From Actinomycetes bacterium (GTDB taxonomy: Bacteria; Actinomycetota; Acidimicrobiia; Acidimicrobiales; RAAP-2): DNA of 33,311 nucleotides. Within the stretch, counting starts at the first letter, position 1; each line of letters opens with the position of its first letter. Under the pieces are notes generated by a model. It ran no database searches. It was given only the letters and a program-made list of their open reading frames with translations, and was not told the origin of the DNA. Positions 1 to 6,778 of this stretch are shown here, in pieces. Location of the stretch: assembly GCA_021791615.1 (NCBI GenBank), contig JAJYWG010000054.1, positions 1 through 33,311 of the forward strand, written 5' to 3'. Both the position numbers and the translations under genes were made by a program.

Positions 1-1
1 G

Positions 2-895
2 ATGGGCGGCAAGCCGCTGGATGCCCCGGTGGTGGGGATGGCGGTAACCCCGACAGGGGGTGGCTACTGGGAGGTGGCCGCCGACGGCGGGCTGTTCGCC
101 TTCGGCAACGCCACGTTCTCCGGGTCGATGGGCGGCCAGCCGCTGGATGCCCCGGTGGTGGGGATGGCGGCCACCCCGACAGGGGGTGGCTACTGGGAGG
201 TGGCCGCCGACGGTGGGCTCTTCGCGTTCGGGTCCGCCCCCTTCTACGGGTCGATGGGCGGCAAGCCGTTGGGCCAGGGAGTCGTGGCGATCGAGCGGCG
301 GCCGGGAGGGCACGGGTACTGGATGGCGGGGTCCGAGGGAGGGGTGTTCGCGTTCGGATCGGCGCCGTTTGCCGGGGCATTGATCGACCCGCCTCCTCCC
401 CCGCCACCTGTGGCCGCCGTTGCCGCGCCTGTTGCCGACCCGCCGCCCAACGGCTCGGCCATCGCGTCGATCGCCCTCGGCCAAGTGGGCAACGGGGACA
501 TCTACGGCGGGGGCGGGAGCAACTGGTGCGCGTACTTTGCATCCTGGGTATGGCACCAGGCAGGGGTGCCGATCCCCCCCACTCCCGAGGCGAGCGAGAT
601 CGGCTCGTGGGCGTTGGCCAACGGAGGTCGCATCCTGCCACCGACCGCGACGCCGGCCCCCGGTGATGCGGTGTTGTTCGTGGCGCCCTACAGCTCGATG
701 GCCTGGCCCGACGCCACAGGGCTGAACTACCCGACGATCGAGCACGTCAACATCGTCGTCCAAGTTCTTTCCGGCGGCGGTATCGTCACCGTCGGCGGGA
801 ACGAGAACGACACGGTGCGCGAGCTGGGTCCCTACAGCGCGGCGGATGCCAGCACATGGTTCGGCCAGGCGATCTATGGGTTCGTCCAGCCCTGA
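2..895 (+). CDS. Secreted CHAP-type cell-wall hydrolase, 5' end outside the window
   Basis: The frame is open to the left edge, so the ATG at base 2 is probably internal and the true N-terminus (signal peptide, more repeats) is missing. Visible residues 1-127 are three copies of a 42-residue unit containing GYWEVAADGG and FAFG, spaced exactly 126 bp (starting at 2, 128 and 254); the first two are nearly identical in DNA. A Pro/Ala linker (about 129-149) follows. The last part, about 152-297, looks like a CHAP amidase/peptidase: NWCAYF with the likely nucleophile Cys176, EHVNIV with His248, and GGNEND with Asn267. By family knowledge such proteins cut peptidoglycan cross-links or stem peptides, and the repeats probably form a beta-propeller or wall-binding module. 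The enzyme class is inferred from the Cys/His/Asn order; the exact bond cut is unknown. Confidence 0.8.
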   Translation: MGGKPLDAPVVGMAVTPTGGGYWEVAADGGLFAFGNATFSGSMGGQPLDAPVVGMAATPTGGGYWEVAADGGLFAFGSAPFYGSMGGKPLGQGVVAIERRPGGHGYWMAGSEGGVFAFGSAPFAGALIDPPPPPPPVAAVAAPVADPPPNGSAIASIALGQVGNGDIYGGGGSNWCAYFASWVWHQAGVPIPPTPEASEIGSWALANGGRILPPTATPAPGDAVLFVAPYSSMAWPDATGLNYPTIEHVNIVVQVLSGGGIVTVGGNENDTVRELGPYSAADASTWFGQAIYGFVQP

Positions 896-959
896 GGTTG
901 GCTCGGTCCTGAAAATGGGTTGGAGCGCGACGCGTTCCCACTCGGGGTCGCGTCGGCGC

Positions 960-1044
960 GGAGGCGGTGGGATTTGAACCCACGGTACCCAGGGGGTACA
1001 ACGGTTTTCGAGACCGTCCGATTCGGCCGCTCTCGCACGCCTCC
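960..1044 (-). tRNA. tRNA-Ser(CGA)
   Basis: Read on the minus strand, the 85-nt gene has a 7-bp acceptor stem (GGAGGCG with CGCCTCC), an anticodon stem-loop ACGGT-CTCGAAA-ACCGT with anticodon CGA, a long variable arm (GTACC paired with GGTAC) typical of serine tRNAs, and a T arm GTGGG-TTCAAAT-CCCAC. CCA is not encoded. It starts 11 nt after the tadA stop codon on the same strand and may share its transcript. It reads UCG codons. Confidence 0.96.
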
Positions 1045-1055
1045 AGTCCGAGAGC

Positions 1056-1556
1056 CTACCGGTCCAGGCCGGTAACGGTGGGAGCTGTCGGGCGCGGTGT
1101 CGGTGCAGTCCGCCGTTCGGCGAAGAACCTCTGCAAGAGCGCGGCGGATTCTTGGGCGAAGACCCCCGCCACTACCTCCACCTCGTGGTTCAGCCTCGGG
1201 TCGGAACAGATGTTGTAGACCGACCCGCAGGCGCCGGCACGGGGGTCGGCTGCTCCGTACACGACGCGTCGCACCCGAGCGGCGACCAGGGCCCCGGCGC
1301 ACATGGGGCAGGGCTCCAAGGTGACGAACACGGTCGTCTGATCGAGACGCCACGCCGCCGACTCCTTCGCCACCTCACGCAGGACGAGGAGCTCGGCGTG
1401 GGCCGTGGGGTCCTGGCGCATCTCCCGCTCGTTGTGAGCCGTGGCGACGATCTGCTCGCCGAGAAGCGCGACGGCCCCGACTGGGACATCGCCATGAGCC
1501 ATCGCTCGCTCGGCCTCGGCGAGGGCGAGGCGCATGTGCTCGCCGTCGCGTGTCAT
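1056..1556 (-). CDS. tadA: tRNA-specific adenosine(34) deaminase TadA
   Basis: TadA converts adenosine-34 of tRNA-Arg(ACG) to inosine so that one tRNA reads CGU, CGC and CGA; it acts as a homodimer in the cytoplasm. The 166-residue protein has the zinc/catalytic signature HAE (His53, Glu55) followed by PCPMC (Cys83, Cys86), an N-terminal LALAEAERAMAHGDVPVGAV block typical of TadA, and a normal length. A Pro/Thr-rich tail (about 150-166) is non-conserved. The ATG at 1556 has no Shine-Dalgarno sequence. It overlaps by ATGA the stop of a 10-codon open frame that itself follows a TAGCAT hexamer, so translation may be coupled to it. The tRNA-Ser(CGA) gene follows 11 nt after the stop. Confidence 0.95.
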   Translation of the reverse strand: MTRDGEHMRLALAEAERAMAHGDVPVGAVALLGEQIVATAHNEREMRQDPTAHAELLVLREVAKESAAWRLDQTTVFVTLEPCPMCAGALVAARVRRVVYGAADPRAGACGSVYNICSDPRLNHEVEVVAGVFAQESAALLQRFFAERRTAPTPRPTAPTVTGLDR

Positions 1557-1585
1557 GCCGCGGCCGAAGTGCGTGCTGGTCTCAT
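1553..1585 (-). other. Candidate 10-codon leader ORF coupled to tadA
   Basis: On the minus strand ATG at 1585 opens a frame coding MRPARTSAAA whose TGA overlaps the tadA ATG (shared ATGA). Eight nucleotides upstream of this ATG ends TAGCAT (1594-1599), a good -10 hexamer, so the mini-ORF would be the leaderless 5' end of the transcript. tadA itself has no ribosome-binding site, which makes coupling attractive. The frame is short enough to arise by chance. Confidence 0.3.
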
Positions 1586-1593
1586 CGACGTCG

Positions 1594-1599
1594 ATGCTA
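1594..1599 (-). promoter_or_regulatory. Candidate -10 element of the tadA transcript
   Basis: TAGCAT on the minus strand, 8 nt before the ATG at 1585. The same TAGCNT type of hexamer occurs at this distance before several other starts in the window. No convincing -35 is visible. Confidence 0.35.
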
Positions 1600-1664
1600 A
1601 CGAAACCATCAGACAGCTCCGCCGTCCGGCGCGCTCGAGTCGGGCTGGTGCGGCAGGCGCTCGT

Positions 1665-2339
1665 TCAATCGCCCAAGTCCGACAGACCGAGGTCGACCAG
1701 GCGGACCGCGGCCTCGAGCAACCGATCGTCGACCGAATCGGGATCGATCAGCCCGGCGATGCCGATCCCGTGAAAGAGCGCCACCACCAGCCTTGCCATC
1801 ACCGACGGTGGCTCGTGTGTGGGAAGGTTCTCGCGCCCTGCTGTGAGGGCGCGATCGAGCGTAAGGGTGGAGTCCGCGCGCTCATTTCGAGCGGGATCTG
1901 CCTGACTGCTGACAATCGCCTCGATCGCCCGAGCTTGCGCCCGGTCGATGTCGGCGAGCCGACTCCGGGCTTCGGGGTGGCGGACCGCGTAGAGCCAGAA
2001 CTCCAAGTACAGGGCCGCCGAATCCCGCTCGTGCTCGAAGTTCTCTACGGCAAGTTGGACGAAATCACCCAGCCGCTCGCCGGCCGGGACGTCGGAAGCT
2101 CCGAGCGTCGAGCGCACTCGGGCGAACATCGCGGCGACGTAGTGCTCGAGCAATGACAGGAACAGGTCGTCTTTCCCGTCGAAATTGGAATAGACCGCCC
2201 CTTTCGTGAAGCCGGCTGCTGCCGCCACCTCTTCGAGCGTTGACTCGTGGTAACCCCGCCGGGCAAAGACGTCCGCTGCCGCCGCCAGGAGGTGCTCACG
2301 CGTCTGCTGCCGCCGCCGCTCGGGGGTCAGCGGATCCAC
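1665..2339 (-). CDS. TetR-family transcriptional repressor, divergent from the ABC exporter
   Basis: Residues about 10-55 form a TetR/AcrR helix-turn-helix: QQTREHLLAAAADVFARRGY, then TLEEVAAAAGFTKGAVYSNF, which contains the recognition helix, then KDDLFLSLLEHY. The remaining helices form the usual ligand-binding and dimer domain without a recognisable ligand. It very probably represses the divergent ABC exporter and itself through two palindromes in the intergenic region. The start is uncertain. The GTG at 2339 gives 224 residues, leaves both palindromes non-coding and has CAAAAT 7 nt upstream. An ATG at 2375 would add MQDTRKYGKITL, encoded by one palindrome, and has CATACT 7 nt upstream. 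I prefer the GTG by a small margin. Confidence 0.9.
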   Translation of the reverse strand: MDPLTPERRRQQTREHLLAAAADVFARRGYHESTLEEVAAAAGFTKGAVYSNFDGKDDLFLSLLEHYVAAMFARVRSTLGASDVPAGERLGDFVQLAVENFEHERDSAALYLEFWLYAVRHPEARSRLADIDRAQARAIEAIVSSQADPARNERADSTLTLDRALTAGRENLPTHEPPSVMARLVVALFHGIGIAGLIDPDSVDDRLLEAAVRLVDLGLSDLGD

Positions 2340-2353
2340 GAGGGTTATTTTGC

Positions 2354-2388
2354 CATACTTACGAGTATCTTGCATACTGACGAGTATG
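2354..2388. promoter_or_regulatory. Double TetR operator and promoter of the ABC exporter
   Basis: Two direct copies of the palindrome ATACT-NACG-AGTAT lie 19 bp apart, at 2355-2368 and 2374-2387. The second is part of the longer perfect palindrome CATACTGACGAGTATG (2373-2388). A sigma-70-like promoter for the ABC gene fits exactly: TTGCCA (2350-2355), 17-bp spacer, CATACT (2373-2378), then 7 nt to the ATG at 2386. Operator 1 fills the spacer and operator 2 covers the -10 and start codon, an arrangement expected for a repressor. Binding by the adjacent TetR protein is inferred. Confidence 0.75.
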
Positions 2389-3372
2389 AACCGAGGCAGT
2401 GCTTCCCGGCCTGGCCTTCACGACCGGGCGATCGGTGGGATCCAAGCGGAGGGATTGAGGAGGGAGTTCGGAGAGGTGACCGCTGTCGACGGCGTCGACC
2501 TCGAGGTGCAGCCCCACGAGATCTACGGGTTCCTGGGACCCAACGGCGCCGGCAAGTCGACGCTGGTGCGCATGCTGTGCACCCTCTTGAAGCCAACCTC
2601 GGGCCGGGCGACGGTGGCCGGCCACGACGTCGTGAGCGAGCCGCAAGCTGTACGCGTCCGTATCGGCGTCGCCCTGCAGGAGGCAGCCCTCGACCAATTG
2701 CAGACCGGGCGTGAGCTGCTCCGCCTCCAAGGGAGGCTGTTCGGTCTCACTACGGCGCAGATCGACCGACGGGTGGGCGATGTCCTGGGGATGGTGGACA
2801 TCGGCGATGCGATCGACCGGCGGGTGGGGGGCTATTCGGGCGGGATGAAGAGGCGGCTGGACCTGGCGATGGCCCTCATCCACAATCCCCAGGTCTTGTT
2901 CCTCGACGAGCCCACGACGGGCCTCGACCCGGTCAGCCGCACGACGGTCTGGGAGGAGGTGTCGCGTCTCAACAGCGAGCAGGGGATGACCATTTTCCTC
3001 ACCACCCAGTACCTCGAGGAGGCAGACGTCCTCGCCGATCGCGTGGGCATCATCAGCGAGGGCCGCCTGGTGGCCGAAGGCACTCCGCACGCATTGAAGC
3101 GCTCGCTCGGGGACGACCTGGTGGTCGCCGAGGTCCTCGGAGACGATCCGGACAGTCTGCAGACCATCGCTCGACTGCCGGGGGTGCGATCGGTAGCCCG
3201 TGACGGCGATCGGATCATCCTTCGTGCCTCTGACGGACCTGCACTCCTCAGCCCCCTGGCACTCGCCCTCTCCGAAGGCAGTTTCCAGGTATCGAGCATC
3301 TCCGTGCGCACCCCCACGCTCGACGACGTGTTCCTGGAGCTCACCGGCGCCCGAATCGAGGCAGCCGAATGA
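2386..3372 (+). CDS. ABC transporter ATP-binding protein, DrrA-like drug exporter
   Basis: The 328-residue ATPase has Walker A GPNGAGKST (about 51-59), Q-loop (Q98), signature YSGGMKRRLDLA (about 150-161), Walker B LFLDEPTTGLDP (about 171-182), and the Gln-containing switch LTTQYLEEAD (about 205-214) typical of the DrrA/daunorubicin-resistance group. The C-terminal 110 residues match the extra domain of that group. It energises export by the permease whose gene overlaps its last 4 bases. The ATG at 2386 is chosen because it sits 7 nt after a -10 hexamer with a matching -35; a TTG 36 nt upstream is possible but would encode the operator. Control by the divergent TetR gene is likely. The substrate cannot be read from the sequence; hydrophobic drugs or lipids are typical. 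Confidence 0.92.
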   Translation: MNRGSASRPGLHDRAIGGIQAEGLRREFGEVTAVDGVDLEVQPHEIYGFLGPNGAGKSTLVRMLCTLLKPTSGRATVAGHDVVSEPQAVRVRIGVALQEAALDQLQTGRELLRLQGRLFGLTTAQIDRRVGDVLGMVDIGDAIDRRVGGYSGGMKRRLDLAMALIHNPQVLFLDEPTTGLDPVSRTTVWEEVSRLNSEQGMTIFLTTQYLEEADVLADRVGIISEGRLVAEGTPHALKRSLGDDLVVAEVLGDDPDSLQTIARLPGVRSVARDGDRIILRASDGPALLSPLALALSEGSFQVSSISVRTPTLDDVFLELTGARIEAAE

Positions 3373-4208
3373 GCCGCGGCGATACCCTCGGAGCTTCCGT
3401 GATCTCCGACAGCGAAGTGTCGAGCGACGATCCGGTCCAAGGACGGGCTGCCGGGTTCTGGCGTGACCTCGCCGCGATCGCAACTCGAGCCCTCCGGCAA
3501 ATGCGGCGCGAGCCGGTGTCGTTCCTCCCTGCGGTCTTCATCCCGGCCTTCTTCTACGTGGTCAACCTCGGCGCACTGGGCAGGCTCGCCGCGAAAGGTG
3601 GGCTGGACTACAAGGAGTACCTGCTGCCGATGGCCATCGCTTTCGCCGTGACCGGAGTCTCTCGAGCACCGACCCTCGTGACCGACATCCAGAGTGGGTA
3701 CTTCGACCGGCTCTGTCTCACGCCGATCCGCCGCCTCGCGCTCCTGCTGGGCCTCATGGCGGCGGATGTCGTGGTGATCGTCGCACTGACCATCCCAGTC
3801 CTCATCCTCGGCTTCGCCGTCGGGGTCAGGTTCTCCACGGGGATCGGGGGCGTGCTGGTCTTCATCGCTCTGGCGGCGCTCTGGGGGTTGGTGTTCACCG
3901 GCTTTCCCTACGCGGTCGCACTGAAGACCGGCAGCCCGGCAGCAGTGAACGCGACGTTCGTCGTGTTCTTTCCCTTCGCCTTCCTCACCGACGCCATCAT
4001 TCCCAAGCAGGATCTGACGAGCTGGTTCTCGACGGTAGCTACCTATAACCCCGTGACCTACCTGCTCGGCGCGCTTCGCTCGGTCATCATCGGGGGCTGG
4101 CAGGTGCGCCCGCTCCTGGGCGGGATTGCAGCGCTGGCCGGCCTCGGCCTCGTGAGCATGACCCTCGCGCTCTTGGCACTGCGCGGAAGGATCCGGCGGG
4201 GCGCCTGA
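3369..4208 (+). CDS. ABC-2 type permease, DrrB-like
   Basis: Membrane partner of the preceding ATPase, coupled by an ATGA overlap. The 279-residue protein starts with a soluble segment containing RALRQMRREPVSFLPAVFIPAFFYVVN, the usual first-helix entry of ABC-2 permeases (the motif is quoted in parts: RALRQMRREP, then FLPAVFIPAFFYVV). About six hydrophobic segments follow, with YFDRLCLTPIRRLALLLG between helices 2 and 3 and the family motif YNPVTYLLGALRSVI before the last helix. It ends in a basic tail. It forms the export channel in the cytoplasmic membrane. No further gene belongs to this operon, because the next gene is on the other strand. Confidence 0.9.
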   Translation: MSRGDTLGASVISDSEVSSDDPVQGRAAGFWRDLAAIATRALRQMRREPVSFLPAVFIPAFFYVVNLGALGRLAAKGGLDYKEYLLPMAIAFAVTGVSRAPTLVTDIQSGYFDRLCLTPIRRLALLLGLMAADVVVIVALTIPVLILGFAVGVRFSTGIGGVLVFIALAALWGLVFTGFPYAVALKTGSPAAVNATFVVFFPFAFLTDAIIPKQDLTSWFSTVATYNPVTYLLGALRSVIIGGWQVRPLLGGIAALAGLGLVSMTLALLALRGRIRRGA

Positions 4209-4246
4209 GCCGGGGGGCGCGCAACCGATCGGCGAGGTACGGGCGG

Positions 4247-5503
4247 TCAGTTGCCGAAGTCCCAGCCTTCGCCACGTTCGTACTGGCGAATGACGTTCTT
4301 GGCGATCAGGATCTTGTGCACCTCGTCGGGACCGTCGGCCAACCGCAGCGTGCGCGCACCTTGGTACATCGCGGCCAGCGGAAGATCGTTCGACACTCCC
4401 GCAGCGCCCCACACCTGAATGGCCCGGTCGACGACGCGCTCGTAGGCCGCAGGGACGAAGATCTTGATGGCCGAGATATCGGTGCGGGCATCCTGGTCGT
4501 CACGGTCGGTCCGCTCAGCAGCATGGATGGTCATCAGCCTGGCTGCTTGGATGTCCTGGTAGCTGTCCGCAATGAAACCTTGTATGAACTGCTTGTCCTT
4601 GAGAAGCCCTCCGTGGACCTCTCGAGTGGTAGCACGCTCGACCATGAGATCGAAGGCTCGCCACATCTGCCCGACGGAATTCATGCAGTGGTAGATGCGA
4701 CCGGCTCCAAGGCGGTCCTGGGCTGCACGGTGCCCGTCGCCGACATTGCCCAGCAGGTTCTCCAGGGGGACGCGGACGTCGTCATAGATCACCTCGCAGT
4801 GGTCAGAGGTCGAACGACCCCAGATGCCGATCCCGCGCACCACGTTCACGCCCCGAGCGCTCGTGGGAACGATGATCTGGGCCATCTGCCCGGGGCGCCC
4901 GGTCTCCCCGGTCTCGTCGTGGACACGGCACATGACGATGAAGAAGTCGGCGTCGATGCCATTCGAGGTGAACCACTTGTGACCGTTGATGACCCAGTGG
5001 TCACCGTCGCGCACCGCCGTCGTGTCGAGCGAGCGGGGATCGGAACCCGGGTTGTGGGGCTCGGTCATGGAGAACCCCGACTCCATGGTGCCCTCCACGA
5101 GAGGCACGAGCCACTTGCGCTTCTGCTCCTCGGTCCCGTATTTGAGAAGTATGCGCTGATTTCCGGAATTGGGTGCCACGACGCCGAAGAGCTTCGCTGC
5201 TCCGAGCGCGTAGGCCAGGACCTCGTTCATGTACGCGTGGCCCAGGAAGTCCAGCCCCATGCCGCCGTACTCTGGCGGTAGGTGCGGCGCCCACAGCCCA
5301 GCCCTGCGGACGCGCTCTTGGATCTCCTCGCGCAATTCGTGAGCGCGACGACGGTCACCTTCTGTGAGCTCCCTGCCTTCTCTTGACGGCCAGAGCACGC
5401 GCTCGTTCGGCAGGATCCACTCGTTGACGATCTCTGCCGTCCGTAGGCGGATGTCGTTGATCCGCTCGTCCAGGGTCGGCACCGGCTTCACGTTCATTGC
5501 CAT
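4247..5503 (-). CDS. Acyl-CoA dehydrogenase, ACAD10/11-like
   Basis: FAD enzyme that introduces an alpha-beta double bond into an acyl-CoA. Visible marks are an N-terminal helical domain, the flavin-binding signature GFSMTEP (143-149) with GSDP, KWFTS (176-180), and a C-terminal helical domain with DKQFIQGFIADSYQDIQAAR and QVWGAAGVSNDLPLA. The end ADGPDEVHK is the form seen in the ACAD10/11-like subgroup, where the acidic residue near this place acts in catalysis. The start at 5503 has a good Shine-Dalgarno (GGAGG, 7 nt before the ATG) and gives 418 residues; longer frames upstream run through the tRNA gene. The tRNA-Ser(GGA) lies 58 nt upstream on the same strand. The chain length of the substrate is unknown and no electron-transfer partner is nearby. 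Confidence 0.92.
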   Translation of the reverse strand: MAMNVKPVPTLDERINDIRLRTAEIVNEWILPNERVLWPSREGRELTEGDRRRAHELREEIQERVRRAGLWAPHLPPEYGGMGLDFLGHAYMNEVLAYALGAAKLFGVVAPNSGNQRILLKYGTEEQKRKWLVPLVEGTMESGFSMTEPHNPGSDPRSLDTTAVRDGDHWVINGHKWFTSNGIDADFFIVMCRVHDETGETGRPGQMAQIIVPTSARGVNVVRGIGIWGRSTSDHCEVIYDDVRVPLENLLGNVGDGHRAAQDRLGAGRIYHCMNSVGQMWRAFDLMVERATTREVHGGLLKDKQFIQGFIADSYQDIQAARLMTIHAAERTDRDDQDARTDISAIKIFVPAAYERVVDRAIQVWGAAGVSNDLPLAAMYQGARTLRLADGPDEVHKILIAKNVIRQYERGEGWDFGN

Positions 5504-5561
5504 CGCGGAACCTCCTGCTCGTTCGGGCCGTTCGGAAGCACACGGGCCGTGTCGTCGTGGC

Positions 5562-5645
5562 GGAGGCGGTGGGATTTGAACCCACGGTGGGTTGCCCCAC
5601 ACACGATTTCCAATCGTGCCGATTCGGCCGCTCTCGCACGCCTCC
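5562..5645 (-). tRNA. tRNA-Ser(GGA)
   Basis: On the minus strand the gene folds with the same acceptor, D and T arms as the tRNA-Ser(CGA) at 960-1044. The anticodon stem-loop is CACGAT-TGGAA-ATCGTG with anticodon GGA, and the variable arm is TGTGGGGCAACCCACC. It reads UCC and UCU. The 84-nt gene has no encoded CCA. Its outer 27 bases at each end are identical to those of the other serine tRNA. Confidence 0.96.
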
Positions 5646-5681
5646 GGAAGTACTCGCGAGATCCGCGGTACGAACTGGCCA

Positions 5682-5687
5682 AGGTTA
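5682..5687 (-). promoter_or_regulatory. Candidate -10 element of tRNA-Ser(GGA)
   Basis: TAACCT on the minus strand, about 36 nt before the tRNA. The same hexamer precedes the tRNA-Ile and thioesterase genes in this window. No clear -35 is seen. Confidence 0.3.
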
Positions 5688-5758
5688 CCCGTCCCGTCGA
5701 GACGCGGCCGACGGCGTCAGGCGGCACACGGCCGCCGATCAACACGCCGGAGGTCCGG

Positions 5759-6778
5759 TCACGACGCCACTCGCGACGGTCCCCTCGCGCCGAGTGGTTC
5801 GGCAACCAGAAGGCGGTCGCCAGGGGAAACCTCTGGGTCGTCGACCACGCCCAAATCGACCGAGCCGCCCTTGACGATCCCGAGGACGAGCCCGCCCCGG
5901 TCGCGGCGCACCGCGCTCAACGGCTTGCCGTACGTCTCGGGCTCGACCGGCACCTCGATCAGCGAGTGCTCCTCGGAGTCGATGAGCTGTTCGACGAGCC
6001 TCCCTGCATGAGGCGTCTCGAGGCTCTTGGCGATCGTGTGCGCCACGAGGTGGTCGGCGGACACCGTCTGCTCGACGCCGAGTGCCTCCAGGGCGTGGCG
6101 CACGCTCTGGGAGCTCGTGAGCGCGGTGAGCGGGATACCGGGTGCCTCTTGGCGAAGAAGCACCGCGCTCACCAGGACGTCCCCGTCGGTCTCCGCGGTG
6201 ATCAAGGCGTGTTGAGCCCCGGCCGGCTTGGCGCGGCGGATCACCGAGGGGTCCGTGGGAAGGCCGCGTATGACGTGTACTGCCTCTGGCATCGTCGTCG
6301 GGTCCACGTCGGCGACCAAGACGACGGCGTCATCGGCTTTCACGAGCTCGTCGACGATCGCCGGCACCGTCGGGTGCATACCGACGACGAGGCGGTAGGA
6401 GCCGACCGGAAAATTGCTGTCCAATTGCATGATCCTCCGAAGTCCGGCCGATACCGACACCCCGGCGACGACTGCGAACAGGGCGCCGAGGATCGGGATG
6501 GCAGTGAGCATGACAGCCGAGGCCACGATCCGACCTGAGGCGTTGTGTGGCACGACGTCTCCATACCCGACCGTGGTGGCAGTGGTGATGGCCCAGTAGA
6601 GCCCAGTGGTGAACGGGAGGTGCTGCGTGGCGGCGAAGACCTCGCCACCGACCGCGACCACCAGAGCGAAAGCGCTCGCGAGCACGGCGAGGTGGATCCG
6701 GTGGCTGGCCTTGACCAGCCGAGCCATGAGCAGGTACACGGCATCAGTCTGCCGCGCCTTTGGGAAACGTGCCGACAC
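5759..6778 (-). CDS. Two-TM potassium channel with RCK-like cytoplasmic domains
   Basis: The pore module occupies residues about 28-115: TM1 (IHLAVLASAFALVVAVGG), a pore helix and the selectivity filter TVGYGD (69-74), then TM2 (IVASAVMLTAIPILGALFAV). A Rossmann-like RCK_N region (about 128-250) and a TrkA-C-like end (about 262-339, with ELIDSEEHS-type start and PGDRLLVAE) follow. This is the MthK-like layout, so the likely role is gated K+ flow. The nucleotide-binding glycine motif is degenerate (VVGMHPTVPAIV instead of GxGxxG), so ligand gating may differ. The GTG start at 6778 has a GGGGGAG stretch upstream and overlaps the MFS gene by 35 nt; an ATG at 6727, just after the MFS stop, is a good alternative. 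Confidence 0.88.
   Translation of the reverse strand: MSARFPKARQTDAVYLLMARLVKASHRIHLAVLASAFALVVAVGGEVFAATQHLPFTTGLYWAITTATTVGYGDVVPHNASGRIVASAVMLTAIPILGALFAVVAGVSVSAGLRRIMQLDSNFPVGSYRLVVGMHPTVPAIVDELVKADDAVVLVADVDPTTMPEAVHVIRGLPTDPSVIRRAKPAGAQHALITAETDGDVLVSAVLLRQEAPGIPLTALTSSQSVRHALEALGVEQTVSADHLVAHTIAKSLETPHAGRLVEQLIDSEEHSLIEVPVEPETYGKPLSAVRRDRGGLVLGIVKGGSVDLGVVDDPEVSPGDRLLVAEPLGARGPSRVAS

Noticed and set aside
2832..4412. Long minus-strand open frame (526 codons) antisense to the ABC genes
   Set aside because: It lacks any domain, has Arg/Asp/His-rich low-complexity composition, and its codons follow the wobble pattern of the real gene on the other strand. Long shadow frames are expected at this GC content.
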